Below, in pieces: positions 53,511 to 61,411 of a stretch of 64,000 nucleotides of DNA. A model generated the notes under the pieces. It saw only the letters and a program-made list of their open reading frames with translations, ran no database searches and was not told where the DNA came from. Both the position numbers and the translations under genes were made by a program. Numbering within the stretch: position 1 is the first letter of the stretch; each line of letters begins with the position of its first letter. Source of the DNA: UKL13-2 sp044229235 (GTDB lineage Bacteria > Pseudomonadota > Gammaproteobacteria > Burkholderiales > Usitatibacteraceae); contig JBGATH010000007.1 in assembly GCA_044229235.1 (NCBI GenBank), forward strand, positions 76,115 to 140,114. Reading direction: 5' to 3'.

Positions 53511-54033
53511 CAGATTCAAGCGCGGCCAGAAATAGCAGCTCACTTGATTCGGGCGCTTGTGGAATCTCGCAGGTCCACGCACAGGCGAGCTCACCGCACC
53601 AGGCAATGCCCCCTCGCTACGCTCTCCCCCTTTCTTAAAGGGAGATTGAGAGGAATTTTGGGCGATTGCACATGAGTCGTTACCGCAAATCTCCCTCGGT
53701 CCCTCTTTAGAAAAGAGGGAAGTGCCGCGCCTGGACCACGGCTCTTGGTGGCAACCTGATTCTCACTCACGTCAGGCGGTTGTGGAATCTCGCGGTTCCA
53801 CGCACAGGCGAGCTCACCGCACCAGGCACTTCTCCCTTTCTTAAAGGGAGATTGAGAGGGATTTTGGGCGATTGCACATGACTAGCCACCGCAAATCTCC
53901 CTCAGTCCCTCTTTAGAAAAGAGGGAAGTGTCTGCCAGGACCACGGCTTTCGTTTGCAACCCGATTTTCAGCAAGACCCAAGGGGTTTCGCGATGCATAA
54001 TGTGCGGGTTCCAAAATACGGCCACCGTCCACT
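53511..54033. other. Repeat-filled intergenic region before the diguanylate cyclase gene
   Basis: The 523-bp gap is made of two tandem copies of a segment of about 200 bp carrying MITE-like elements. No gene was seen. The promoter of the downstream gene is expected in 53970-54033 but was not identified. Confidence 0.7.
53557..53970. repeat. Tandem duplication containing two MITE-like elements (copies F1 and F2)
   Basis: TTGTGGAATCTCGC begins each unit, at 53557 and 53780 (offset 223 bp). ACAGGCGAGCTCACCGCACC, a CCCTTTCTTAAAGGGAG left arm, GGGCGATTGCACATGA in the centre and a CCCTCTTTAGAAAAGAGGG right arm recur in both. Unit 1 has an extra ATGCCCCCTCGCTACGCTCT stretch. ACCACGGCT ends both. 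The hairpin cassette is absent. Confidence 0.8.
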
Positions 54034-57000
54034 TTGCGTTTTCTCCCGGTTCTCCCAAACCTTCCCGCGCACATTCTCGGCCTCGCCGCCAGTCGGCTCG
54101 CGACCCTGCTGGCCGCCCTGATTCTGCTGCCGCTGCCGTCATGGGCGCTGGATGCCAGCAAGCCGCTGTCGGAATTCATGATCCAGACCTGGTCGGTGGA
54201 TGAGGGCCTGCCGCACAGCGCCATCCGCGATATTGCCCAGACCAAAGACGGTTATCTGTGGTTTGCTACGCATGAAGGCGTGGCACGCTTCGACAGCCTC
54301 AATTTCACGGTTTTCAACGAGGCCAACACGCCGGCGCTGAAGGGCACCGGGGTGATCACCCTGCTGCCGTCGAAGGACGGCGGTCTCTACATCGGCCTGC
54401 GTGATGGTGGCGTGGTTCGCTACCTCGACGGCAAATTCGCCGCGGTGGCCAGCAATCCGCCGCTGCCGGCCGGCCGGGCCTCGCTGCTGGCCGAGGACAC
54501 GTCCGGCGCCCTGTGGTGCAGCATGGGCTCGGCGGGCATCGTGCGCATCGCCGGTGGCACTGCCAAATCGTTCGGCGTGGCGGATGGCCTGCCCGCAGGC
54601 ATCATCACCATCGTCCGCGCGACAGCAGACGGCGCAGTTTGGGTGGGCACAGCCAACGGCCTGGCGGTATTTCGCGGCGACAAGTTCGTCAGCAAACCCA
54701 CCCGCTCGTGGCTGGATACGGCGGGCATCGCCGATGTGCTGCTCGACAGCAACAAGCGCCTGTGGGTCGCCACCTCCGGCGAAGGCCTGGCCATCGTCGA
54801 AGGGGATTCGATCCGCCGCATTCGCCGGCCGCAGGGGCTGGCGAGCGAGTCGCTGACGCGGCTCATCGAGGATCGCAATGGCAGCATCTGGGTGGGTTCG
54901 CTGGAGGGCGTGCAGCGCATCGAGCGCGATCGGCCCGAGCATATCGAGCGCTTCACCGCCGCCGATGGCCTGAGCAATAACAACATCCGCGTCATTCTCG
55001 AAGACAGCGAGTCGGGTGTCTGGGTGGGGACCGATCAGGGCGCCAGCCGCTTCCGCGAATCGCTGCTCTTGACTTGGGGCGCGCGTCGCGGCATCACCCA
55101 GGAATTCACCCGCACGGTGCTGGAGGATCGCAAGGGGCGGGTGTGGACGGCAACGGCGGACGGACTGTTCATGATGCAGGACGGCGCCACGCGCCGTTAC
55201 GGACGCGAGCAGGGCCTGCTCACCACGGCGGTGCTGTCGCTGGCCGAGGACCCGAACGGCACCTTGTGGGTCGGCACCAATGGCGGCGGCCTGCATCGGC
55301 TGGTGCGCGATCGGTTTGAACAGGTGTCGGCCAAGCTCGCACTGCCGGCGGTGGCCGTCCGCGCCATTCTGCCGGCCCGCGACGGCGCGCTGTATGTCGG
55401 CACCGCGACCAGCCTGTTGAAGTGGTCGTGGAAGCAGGAGGTGCCGGTGCAACGCGTGTCCACGGCACTGGGCCAGAACGTCGAGCAGGTGACCTCGCTG
55501 CACCAGGATGCGCGCGGACATGTTTGGGTGGGCTCGCGCAGCGGCGCCGGCGTGATCGATGCCGGGGCCGGCGGCCCGGTGATGAAAGTGGTCGAGGGCA
55601 AATCGCCGGTGCTGGCCATCAACGGCGACCAGAAAGGGCGGGTGTACGTCAGCTTTACCACCTACGGCCTGGCGCGTATCGAAGGTGAGGGCGCGGCCGG
55701 CAAGGCACGCTTCCTGTCGCGCGCCGATGGGGTCCCGGAGCAGTCTTATTTTGTCGCCCTCGATGACCGGCGCGGCAACCTGTGGCTGTGCAGTACCCGC
55801 GGCATCGTGAAATTGCCGATGGCGCAGATCGACGAGCGCATCGCCGGCACGCGCGAGAAGATCGAGCCGGCGAATTTCACCCGCGCCGACGGCATGGCCT
55901 CCACCCAGTGCAACGGCGCCTCGCAGCCGGCCGGCTGGGTGATGCGTGACGGACGCGTGCTGTTTCCCACCGCCAAGGGCATTGCGGTGGTGAGCCCGGA
56001 CGCGAAGACGCTGGCCGCGCGCAAGGCGCCGCCGGTGCATGTGCGTCGCGTCAGCATCGACGGTGCGTCGGCCGCATTCAGCATGGAGCGCGGCGTGGAA
56101 TTGCCCTCGGGCACGCATCGCCTGGAAGTCGAGTACGTGGGCCTGAGCTTTTCCGACCCGGAAAAGGTTCGCTACCGCTATCGCCTGGAGGGGTTCGATG
56201 AATCCTGGGTGGAAGCGCAGCGCGAAACCAAGGCGGCGTTCACCAACATCACGCCGGGCGAGTACGTGTTCCGCGTCCGGTCATCGCGCGAAGGCGGCGA
56301 GTGGAATGACGACGGCATGGCGCTGCGCGTCGTGCAAAAACCGCATTTCTACGAAACCGGCTGGTTTCGCTGGGGCGGCCTGGTGGTGGTGCTGCTGGCC
56401 GCGTTCGCCGCCTATCGTGGCCGCGTGCGCCAGCTCGAATCGCAGCGCACCCTGCTGCACGTGACGGTGCAGCAACGCACCCGGGAACTGGAGCTGGAAA
56501 AGCAGAAGCTGGAGTCGGCCAGCAACGAGAAGGCCAAGCTGCTGGTGCAGGTTGCCGATGCCGCGCGGGCCTACGAGAAACTGTCCAAGGAAGACGCGCT
56601 CACCGGCCTGCCGAATCGCCGCGAACTGGATCGATTCCTGGCCCATGAATTCGAACGCGCGGTGCGCAACGGCCGGCCGCTGGCGGTGGCGCTGGGCGAC
56701 ATCGACTTTTTCAAGAAGATCAACGATATGTATTCGCACGCGGCTGGCGACGAAGTGCTGCGCAGCATTGCGCAGATCCTCGGCGCCGATTCGCGCAACC
56801 TCGACATGGTGGGGCGCTACGGCGGCGAGGAATTCCTGCTGGTGCTGCCCGACACCGGGCGTGACGAAGCCCACGCTATTTGCGAACGCCTGCGCCTGTC
56901 CGTGGAAGCCTTCGACTGGCAGGCCAAGGGTGCAGGGCCGCGCGTGACGATGAGTTTCGGATTGGCGGCGATGGACGCGGACAGCAGCCATGAGCGGCTG

Positions 57001-57066
57001 GTGGCGCGCGCCGATGCGCGACTCTATGAGGCCAAGGCCGGCGGGCGCAATCGCGTTTGCGGCTGA
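54034..57066 (+). CDS. Two-component-type propeller sensor with GGDEF diguanylate cyclase
   Basis: The 1010-residue protein makes cyclic di-GMP in response to an extracytoplasmic signal. A signal sequence (LATLLAALILLPLPSWALD) is followed by many Reg_prop repeats forming a beta-propeller (DGYLWFATHEGVARFD, GTLWVGTNGGGLHRLV) to about residue 640. A Y_Y_Y domain near 700-765, a membrane segment (about 776-795), a coiled coil and the GGDEF domain with GGEEF at 930-934 complete it. The start is uncertain: TTG 54034 keeps the signal peptide but has no ribosome site. Confidence 0.9.
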   Translation: MRFLPVLPNLPAHILGLAASRLATLLAALILLPLPSWALDASKPLSEFMIQTWSVDEGLPHSAIRDIAQTKDGYLWFATHEGVARFDSLNFTVFNEANTPALKGTGVITLLPSKDGGLYIGLRDGGVVRYLDGKFAAVASNPPLPAGRASLLAEDTSGALWCSMGSAGIVRIAGGTAKSFGVADGLPAGIITIVRATADGAVWVGTANGLAVFRGDKFVSKPTRSWLDTAGIADVLLDSNKRLWVATSGEGLAIVEGDSIRRIRRPQGLASESLTRLIEDRNGSIWVGSLEGVQRIERDRPEHIERFTAADGLSNNNIRVILEDSESGVWVGTDQGASRFRESLLLTWGARRGITQEFTRTVLEDRKGRVWTATADGLFMMQDGATRRYGREQGLLTTAVLSLAEDPNGTLWVGTNGGGLHRLVRDRFEQVSAKLALPAVAVRAILPARDGALYVGTATSLLKWSWKQEVPVQRVSTALGQNVEQVTSLHQDARGHVWVGSRSGAGVIDAGAGGPVMKVVEGKSPVLAINGDQKGRVYVSFTTYGLARIEGEGAAGKARFLSRADGVPEQSYFVALDDRRGNLWLCSTRGIVKLPMAQIDERIAGTREKIEPANFTRADGMASTQCNGASQPAGWVMRDGRVLFPTAKGIAVVSPDAKTLAARKAPPVHVRRVSIDGASAAFSMERGVELPSGTHRLEVEYVGLSFSDPEKVRYRYRLEGFDESWVEAQRETKAAFTNITPGEYVFRVRSSREGGEWNDDGMALRVVQKPHFYETGWFRWGGLVVVLLAAFAAYRGRVRQLESQRTLLHVTVQQRTRELELEKQKLESASNEKAKLLVQVADAARAYEKLSKEDALTGLPNRRELDRFLAHEFERAVRNGRPLAVALGDIDFFKKINDMYSHAAGDEVLRSIAQILGADSRNLDMVGRYGGEEFLLVLPDTGRDEAHAICERLRLSVEAFDWQAKGAGPRVTMSFGLAAMDADSSHERLVARADARLYEAKAGGRNRVCG

Positions 57067-57076
57067 CTGAGAGTCA

Positions 57077-57142
57077 AAACTCCAGCATTGGCGGGCCTTT
57101 CCGGGCAAAAATGGCCGGAACGGCGCGCCAATGCTGGAGTTT
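57077..57142. repeat. 65-bp palindromic repeat, copy 7
   Basis: The left arm AAACTCCAGCATTGGCG and the right arm CGCCAATGCTGGAGTTT pair fully; the inner TTTCCGGGC/GGCCGGAA also pair around AAAAAT. It fills the gap between the convergent cyclase and histidine-kinase genes, whose stops flank it. A role as transcription end is plausible although there is no T-run. Confidence 0.88.
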
Positions 57143-57143
57143 G

Positions 57144-58496
57144 CTAGTTTGCCGGCAGTGACACCCGCGCCTCGGTCCCGCCACCTTCACGCGGCAGCAG
57201 TGCGAACTTGCCGCGATGCGCGGCAGCGATGCGATCGACGATTGCCAGGCCCAGGCCCGCGCCGGATTGCCCGCTGCGCGCGGAATCGAGGCGCGTAAAC
57301 GGTTGCTTCAAGCGCTCCACCTCGCCCGGCGGAATGCCCGGCCCGCGATCGAGCACGCTGAGCACAATCATGTCGCCCATCCGCGCGGTGCGCACGGTGA
57401 TCTCGCCGCCGGCGTGCTTGCGGGCGTTGTCGATGAGATTGGCCAGCAGCCGCTTCAGGGCCAGCGGGCGCATGCGCAGGCGGGCCTCGTCAGTGAGTTC
57501 GAGCCTGATGGTCACGCCGTCGCGCTGTGCCCGTTCCGCTGCCCCCTGCACCAGCAGGTTGAGGTCCACCGTCTCCAGGTTTTCCGCCGCGTCGTCGCGC
57601 GCGAAGTCCATGAACTGGTCGATGACCGCATTGATGTCCTCGATGTCGCGCTCCAGGTCGGCGCGCGTCGTGGGGTCGGCGGGCAGCATCTCCAGTCCCA
57701 GCCGCAGGCGTGACAGCGGCGTGCGCACATCGTGGGAGACGCCGGCCAGAAAGGTGGCGCGTTCCTGGTCGAGGCGCTTCAGGTCATCGCGCATCTGGTT
57801 GAAGGCCACCGCCACGGCCTTGACCTCCTCCGGCCCCATCTCCGTGACCGGCGGCGGCCGCTCGCCGTGGCCGAGGGCTTTGGCCGCTTCGGCCAGCGCC
57901 TTGAGCGGCCGGTTCACGCGGCTCACCAGGAACAGGGCGGCCGCCAACGCCAGCAGGGCGCCAAATATCCCCCAGCTCGCCCAGGCAATGCTGAAATCCT
58001 GCTCGAGGATGCGGCTCTGTGGGAACAGCACCCAGTAGTAACCGTCGGCCACCGGAATCTTGGTGATGAAGGCTGCCGGCGCGGCCTTGCCCTCGGCCGC
58101 GGCCCGGGCTTTCTGCGGGCGCTGCAGCACGTAAATGTCGGACTCGGGCCCGAACTGTTCTCGCAGGCGTTCGCGCGCGGCGCGGATCACCGGAACGTTG
58201 GGCGCGGGTTCCAGGGCGTCCTCGCCGAACGCATTGATGCGCTGCTCGGGCAGCACGCGGATGCCGCGCTCCTCGCGCAGCTTGATCAGGAAATCGCGAT
58301 GCTGCGGCGGCGGGATGGTTTCCAGCGCCGCGCGAATGGTCTTGAGGTGGCTGATGTAACCCGCTGCCAGCAGCTGGAAGCGCGGCATCTGCGCGTAATA
58401 GCGAAACAGCAGTACCGACACCAGCTGGCTGGCGATGAGCGCGAACACGATCACCAGCGCGGTGCGCGCCAGCAGCGACCTGGGTAGCAGCGACAT
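57144..58496 (-). CDS. Sensor histidine kinase (EnvZ-like)
   Basis: The 450-residue kinase has a membrane segment near residues 8-30, a periplasmic domain of about 130 residues (LREERGIRVLPEQRINAFGED), a second membrane segment, and HAMP. The H-box AGVSHDVRTPLSRLRLGLEM has H255; the N-box LLANLIDNARKHA and G-box GAGLGLAIVDRIAAAHRG follow. The sequence pattern VSHDVRTPLSRLRL is typical of EnvZ relatives. Its ATG overlaps the stop of the response regulator gene (TGATG), so both proteins are made together. Confidence 0.92.
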   Translation of the reverse strand: MSLLPRSLLARTALVIVFALIASQLVSVLLFRYYAQMPRFQLLAAGYISHLKTIRAALETIPPPQHRDFLIKLREERGIRVLPEQRINAFGEDALEPAPNVPVIRAARERLREQFGPESDIYVLQRPQKARAAAEGKAAPAAFITKIPVADGYYWVLFPQSRILEQDFSIAWASWGIFGALLALAAALFLVSRVNRPLKALAEAAKALGHGERPPPVTEMGPEEVKAVAVAFNQMRDDLKRLDQERATFLAGVSHDVRTPLSRLRLGLEMLPADPTTRADLERDIEDINAVIDQFMDFARDDAAENLETVDLNLLVQGAAERAQRDGVTIRLELTDEARLRMRPLALKRLLANLIDNARKHAGGEITVRTARMGDMIVLSVLDRGPGIPPGEVERLKQPFTRLDSARSGQSGAGLGLAIVDRIAAAHRGKFALLPREGGGTEARVSLPAN

Positions 58497-59242
58497 CAGT
58501 GGTGTTTCGTGCCGTCGGGCACGAACACATAGCCGATGCCCCACACGGTCTGGATGTAGCGCGGGTTGGCCGGGTCCTCGCCCAGCAGCTTGCGCAGGCG
58601 CGACACCTGCACGTCGATGGCGCGGTCGAAGGAATCGTGCTCGCGGCCGCGTGCGATCTCGGTGAGCTTGTCGCGCGACAGCGGCTTGCGCGGATGCTGC
58701 ACCAGCACCTTGAGCAGGCCGAATTCGCCGGTGGTCATGGGCACCGTGACGCCGTCCCGGGTGAGCGAGCGGGTACCGAGGTTGAGCGCGAACGGGCCGA
58801 ACGCCACGATTTCGTCGTCCTCGGCCGGCGCGCCGGGCGGCGGCAACGGCGCCTGGCGGCGCAGCACGGCATTGATGCGGGCCACCAGCTCGCGCGGATT
58901 GAACGGCTTGGGCAAGTAGTCGTCGGCGCCCGTTTCGAGGCCGACGATGCGGTCCACATCGTCGCCCTTGGCGGTGAGCATGATGATCGGGATGTTCGCC
59001 TCGGCCGCGGCGGATGCGCGCAGGCGCCGGCAGATGGCGGTGCCGTCCTCGCCGGGCAGCATGATGTCGAGCACCACCAGGTCGTAGCGGTTGCGCAAAA
59101 AGGCGCGGTCGAGCGCCGTGCCGTCGGGGACGGTATCGGTGGCGAAACCCTGTTCGCTCAGATAGCGTTTCAGCAGGTCGCGCAGGCGCAGGTCATCGTC
59201 GACGACGAGGATGCGGTGGCGTGGTGGCGAGGGAGTGGTCAT
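58496..59242 (-). CDS. ompR: OmpR-family response regulator
   Basis: The 248-residue regulator has a receiver domain with the acidic pocket VVDDDLRLRD, phospho-acceptor D59 in LVVLDIMLPGEDG, and the lysine in DYLPKPFNPREL. The winged-helix domain follows (TTGEFGLLKVLVQHPRKPLSRDKL, DVQVSRLRKLLGED, IQTVWGIGYVF). The RRR-type OmpR motif GREHDSFDRAIDVQVSRLRK is well preserved. It is probably autoregulated with its kinase. Divergent from the EF-hand genes at 59463. Confidence 0.92.
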   Translation of the reverse strand: MTTPSPPRHRILVVDDDLRLRDLLKRYLSEQGFATDTVPDGTALDRAFLRNRYDLVVLDIMLPGEDGTAICRRLRASAAAEANIPIIMLTAKGDDVDRIVGLETGADDYLPKPFNPRELVARINAVLRRQAPLPPPGAPAEDDEIVAFGPFALNLGTRSLTRDGVTVPMTTGEFGLLKVLVQHPRKPLSRDKLTEIARGREHDSFDRAIDVQVSRLRKLLGEDPANPRYIQTVWGIGYVFVPDGTKHH

Positions 59243-59462
59243 GGCTGGATGGTAGAGGAGCGGGCGCCCGGGAAGTTGCGCGCCGCGCGCCGCAGTTGTA
59301 AGTAAATGTTATCCGCAGGCAGGCATTGCGGGCGGCGTTACAGGTGGTTACCAAGCCGGCGAAACCGAACCGCACACGAAGCGTTCTATCGCTTAACCTG
59401 ACGGCAATCACAAGCAACCCGGCCATCAGGCTCGCACACTTTCAACTTTAACGGAGAACACC

Positions 59463-59774
59463 ATGAAAACGATTCCATCCGCACTCATCGCAGCTGCAGT
59501 TGCCGGCCTGGCCATCATGGCCGCACCGATGGCGCGCGCCGAAGCGCCCGCCGACGGCGCCAAGGGCGAGCGCGCGCAGAAAATGCACAAGCACTTCAAG
59601 GTCGCCGACAAGAACAGCGACGGCCAGATCAGCCGCGAGGAAGCTAATGCCTCGATGCCGCGCATCGCCAAGAACTTTGACGCCATCGACACCAACAAGG
59701 ACGGCCAGCTCAGCAAGGAAGAACTGAAGGCCTGGCACCAGGCGCACGGCGGCCGCAAGGCAAAGCAGTCCTGA
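59463..59774 (+). CDS. Exported EF-hand protein
   Basis: The 103-residue protein has a signal peptide (ALIAAAVAGLAIMAAPMARAE, cut near residue 27). Two EF-hand calcium loops follow: DKNSDGQISREE near residues 49-60 and DTNKDGQLSKEE near 75-86. It probably buffers or senses periplasmic Ca2+. GGAGAAC precedes the ATG. It lies 28 bp upstream of a second EF-hand gene, divergent from ompR/envZ. Confidence 0.88.
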   Translation: MKTIPSALIAAAVAGLAIMAAPMARAEAPADGAKGERAQKMHKHFKVADKNSDGQISREEANASMPRIAKNFDAIDTNKDGQLSKEELKAWHQAHGGRKAKQS

Positions 59775-59802
59775 TCAAATACCTTCGATGCGGAGAACCA
59801 TC

Positions 59803-60258
59803 ATGAGAAAGTCAGCATTACTGTTGATGATCGCCTGCGCAGCCGGCGTGGGCTTGGCCCGGGCCGAGGGCGGCCCGGCACGCGGCGCAGCCGGCGCGCA
59901 CCCGATCGCACAACGCATCATGGCCGCCGATACCAACGGCGACGGCATGATCAGCCGCGAAGAAGCGGCCAGCCTGCCGATGCTGGCCAAACACTTTGAC
60001 GCGGTGGACGCCAATCGTGACGGCTTCATCACCCGCGACGAAATGCGCGCGGCCTTCATGAAGCGGGTGGTGGCCCACCTGCGCCGGGTCGATAGCGACG
60101 GCGACGGCCGCATCAGCCAGGCCGAGGCCGAGGCCGGCGCACCGCGCCTGGCAGCACACTTCGACAGGGTCGACAGCGACGGCGATGGCTTCATCACCCG
60201 TGAGGAGATGAAGGCCGCGATGCAGAAGATCCACGCGGCGCGCGCGCCGAAGTCATGA
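59803..60258 (+). CDS. Exported protein with four EF-hands
   Basis: The 151-residue protein has a signal peptide (LLLMIACAAGVGLARAE) and four EF-hand loops: DTNGDGMISREE, DANRDGFITRDE, DSDGDGRISQAE and DSDGDGFITREE. ATG 59803 is preferred over 59788 because GGAG lies seven bases upstream. Related in sequence to the neighbouring 103-residue protein, it probably arose by duplication. Its stop overlaps the hydrolase start (ATGA at 60255), linking calcium binding to that enzyme. Confidence 0.88.
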   Translation: MRKSALLLMIACAAGVGLARAEGGPARGAAGAHPIAQRIMAADTNGDGMISREEAASLPMLAKHFDAVDANRDGFITRDEMRAAFMKRVVAHLRRVDSDGDGRISQAEAEAGAPRLAAHFDRVDSDGDGFITREEMKAAMQKIHAARAPKS

Positions 60259-61370
60259 CGCCGATGCACGGCCTGTCGGCGCTGCGCGTGTCGCGCGGCC
60301 TGATGAAATGGCTGCCACTGGCATGGAAATACCTGCTGGTGGTGGCCACGTCCTGCGCGCTGGCCTTCCTCATCTCTCAATCGGGCGCGCGGGCAGCCGA
60401 GTCAAACCCGGTTGCCGCCGCAAGGGCGGAGCCGGACTACGCTGCAGCGGGCAGCCGTGCGGTCACGATTACCGACGCAACCTGGCGCGACGACAAGCGC
60501 AAGCGCGACCTGCCGGTGCGCATCTACACACCGGCGCCGGCTGCGGCAAAAGGTGACGCCGCGCCCCGCGATCCGGTCATCCTGTTTTCGCATGGCCTGG
60601 GCGGCAATCGAGACGGTGGCAAGCTGTGGGCCGAACACTGGGCCAGCCACGGCTACGTGGTAGTGGTGTTGCAGCACCCGGGCAGCGATGACGCGCTGTG
60701 GAAAGGTCGGCCGCCGGGCGAGGTCGAAACCGGACTCAAGAGCGGGATGACGCTCAGCAACCTGGGCCTGCGCGTCGGGGACGTTCACTTTGCCATCGAC
60801 GAAATCGTGCGCAACACGGGTTCAGGTGACGTGGCGTTTCGCCAGGCCGATGCCAAACGCATCGGCATGTCCGGCCATTCCTTCGGCGCGCACACCACGC
60901 TCGCGGTATCGGGGCAAAAGTGGCCCGGCCTCGCGGGCCAGTCCGGTCTGGATCTGCGCATCACTGCCGCGGTGGCGTTCAGCCCCAACGCGCGCAACAA
61001 GCTCAACCTGGCGCGGCAGTTCGGCGATATCAGCGTGCCGTTCTTCTCCATCACCGGCACCAAGGACGGCAGCATTCTGGGTGACGGCACCCGCTATGAG
61101 GATCGCATGATGCCCTACGAACACATGCCGGCCGGTCGCAAGTACCTGGTGGTGTTCGATGCCGGTGATCACATGGTGTTCGGCGGGCACGAGCTCGGTG
61201 GCCGTCGCAAGGAAACCCCGCGCGATCGCGAGATCCAGCGGGCGGTGAAAGCAGGCACACTGGCGTTCTGGAATGCCACACTGCGTGGTGACGAGGCGGC
61301 AAGCCAATGGCTGGATGCAGGTGGCTTCAAGGCTGTGCAGCAAGAGCGTGACTTGTTTGTATCAAAATGA
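60255..61370 (+). CDS. Exported alpha/beta hydrolase (PAF-acetylhydrolase/dienelactone-hydrolase-like)
   Basis: The 371-residue protein has a signal-anchor region (KYLLVVATSCALAFLISQSGARAAE, in two pieces across residues 24-46) and a hydrolase core. ILFSHGLGGNRDGGKLWAEH supplies the oxyanion hole, GMSGHSFGAHTTLAVSG the nucleophile elbow, and VVFDAGDHMVFGG the His region. It may hydrolyse esters or small lipids in the envelope. Start codon overlaps the EF-hand stop; a later ATG at 60303 is possible. Followed by the DUF1800 gene after 41 bp. Confidence 0.86.
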   Translation: MTPMHGLSALRVSRGLMKWLPLAWKYLLVVATSCALAFLISQSGARAAESNPVAAARAEPDYAAAGSRAVTITDATWRDDKRKRDLPVRIYTPAPAAAKGDAAPRDPVILFSHGLGGNRDGGKLWAEHWASHGYVVVVLQHPGSDDALWKGRPPGEVETGLKSGMTLSNLGLRVGDVHFAIDEIVRNTGSGDVAFRQADAKRIGMSGHSFGAHTTLAVSGQKWPGLAGQSGLDLRITAAVAFSPNARNKLNLARQFGDISVPFFSITGTKDGSILGDGTRYEDRMMPYEHMPAGRKYLVVFDAGDHMVFGGHELGGRRKETPRDREIQRAVKAGTLAFWNATLRGDEAASQWLDAGGFKAVQQERDLFVSK

Positions 61371-61411
61371 ACTGCAGCGGCAACCGCGGCAACCGACTGG
61401 TGGAATCCTGA

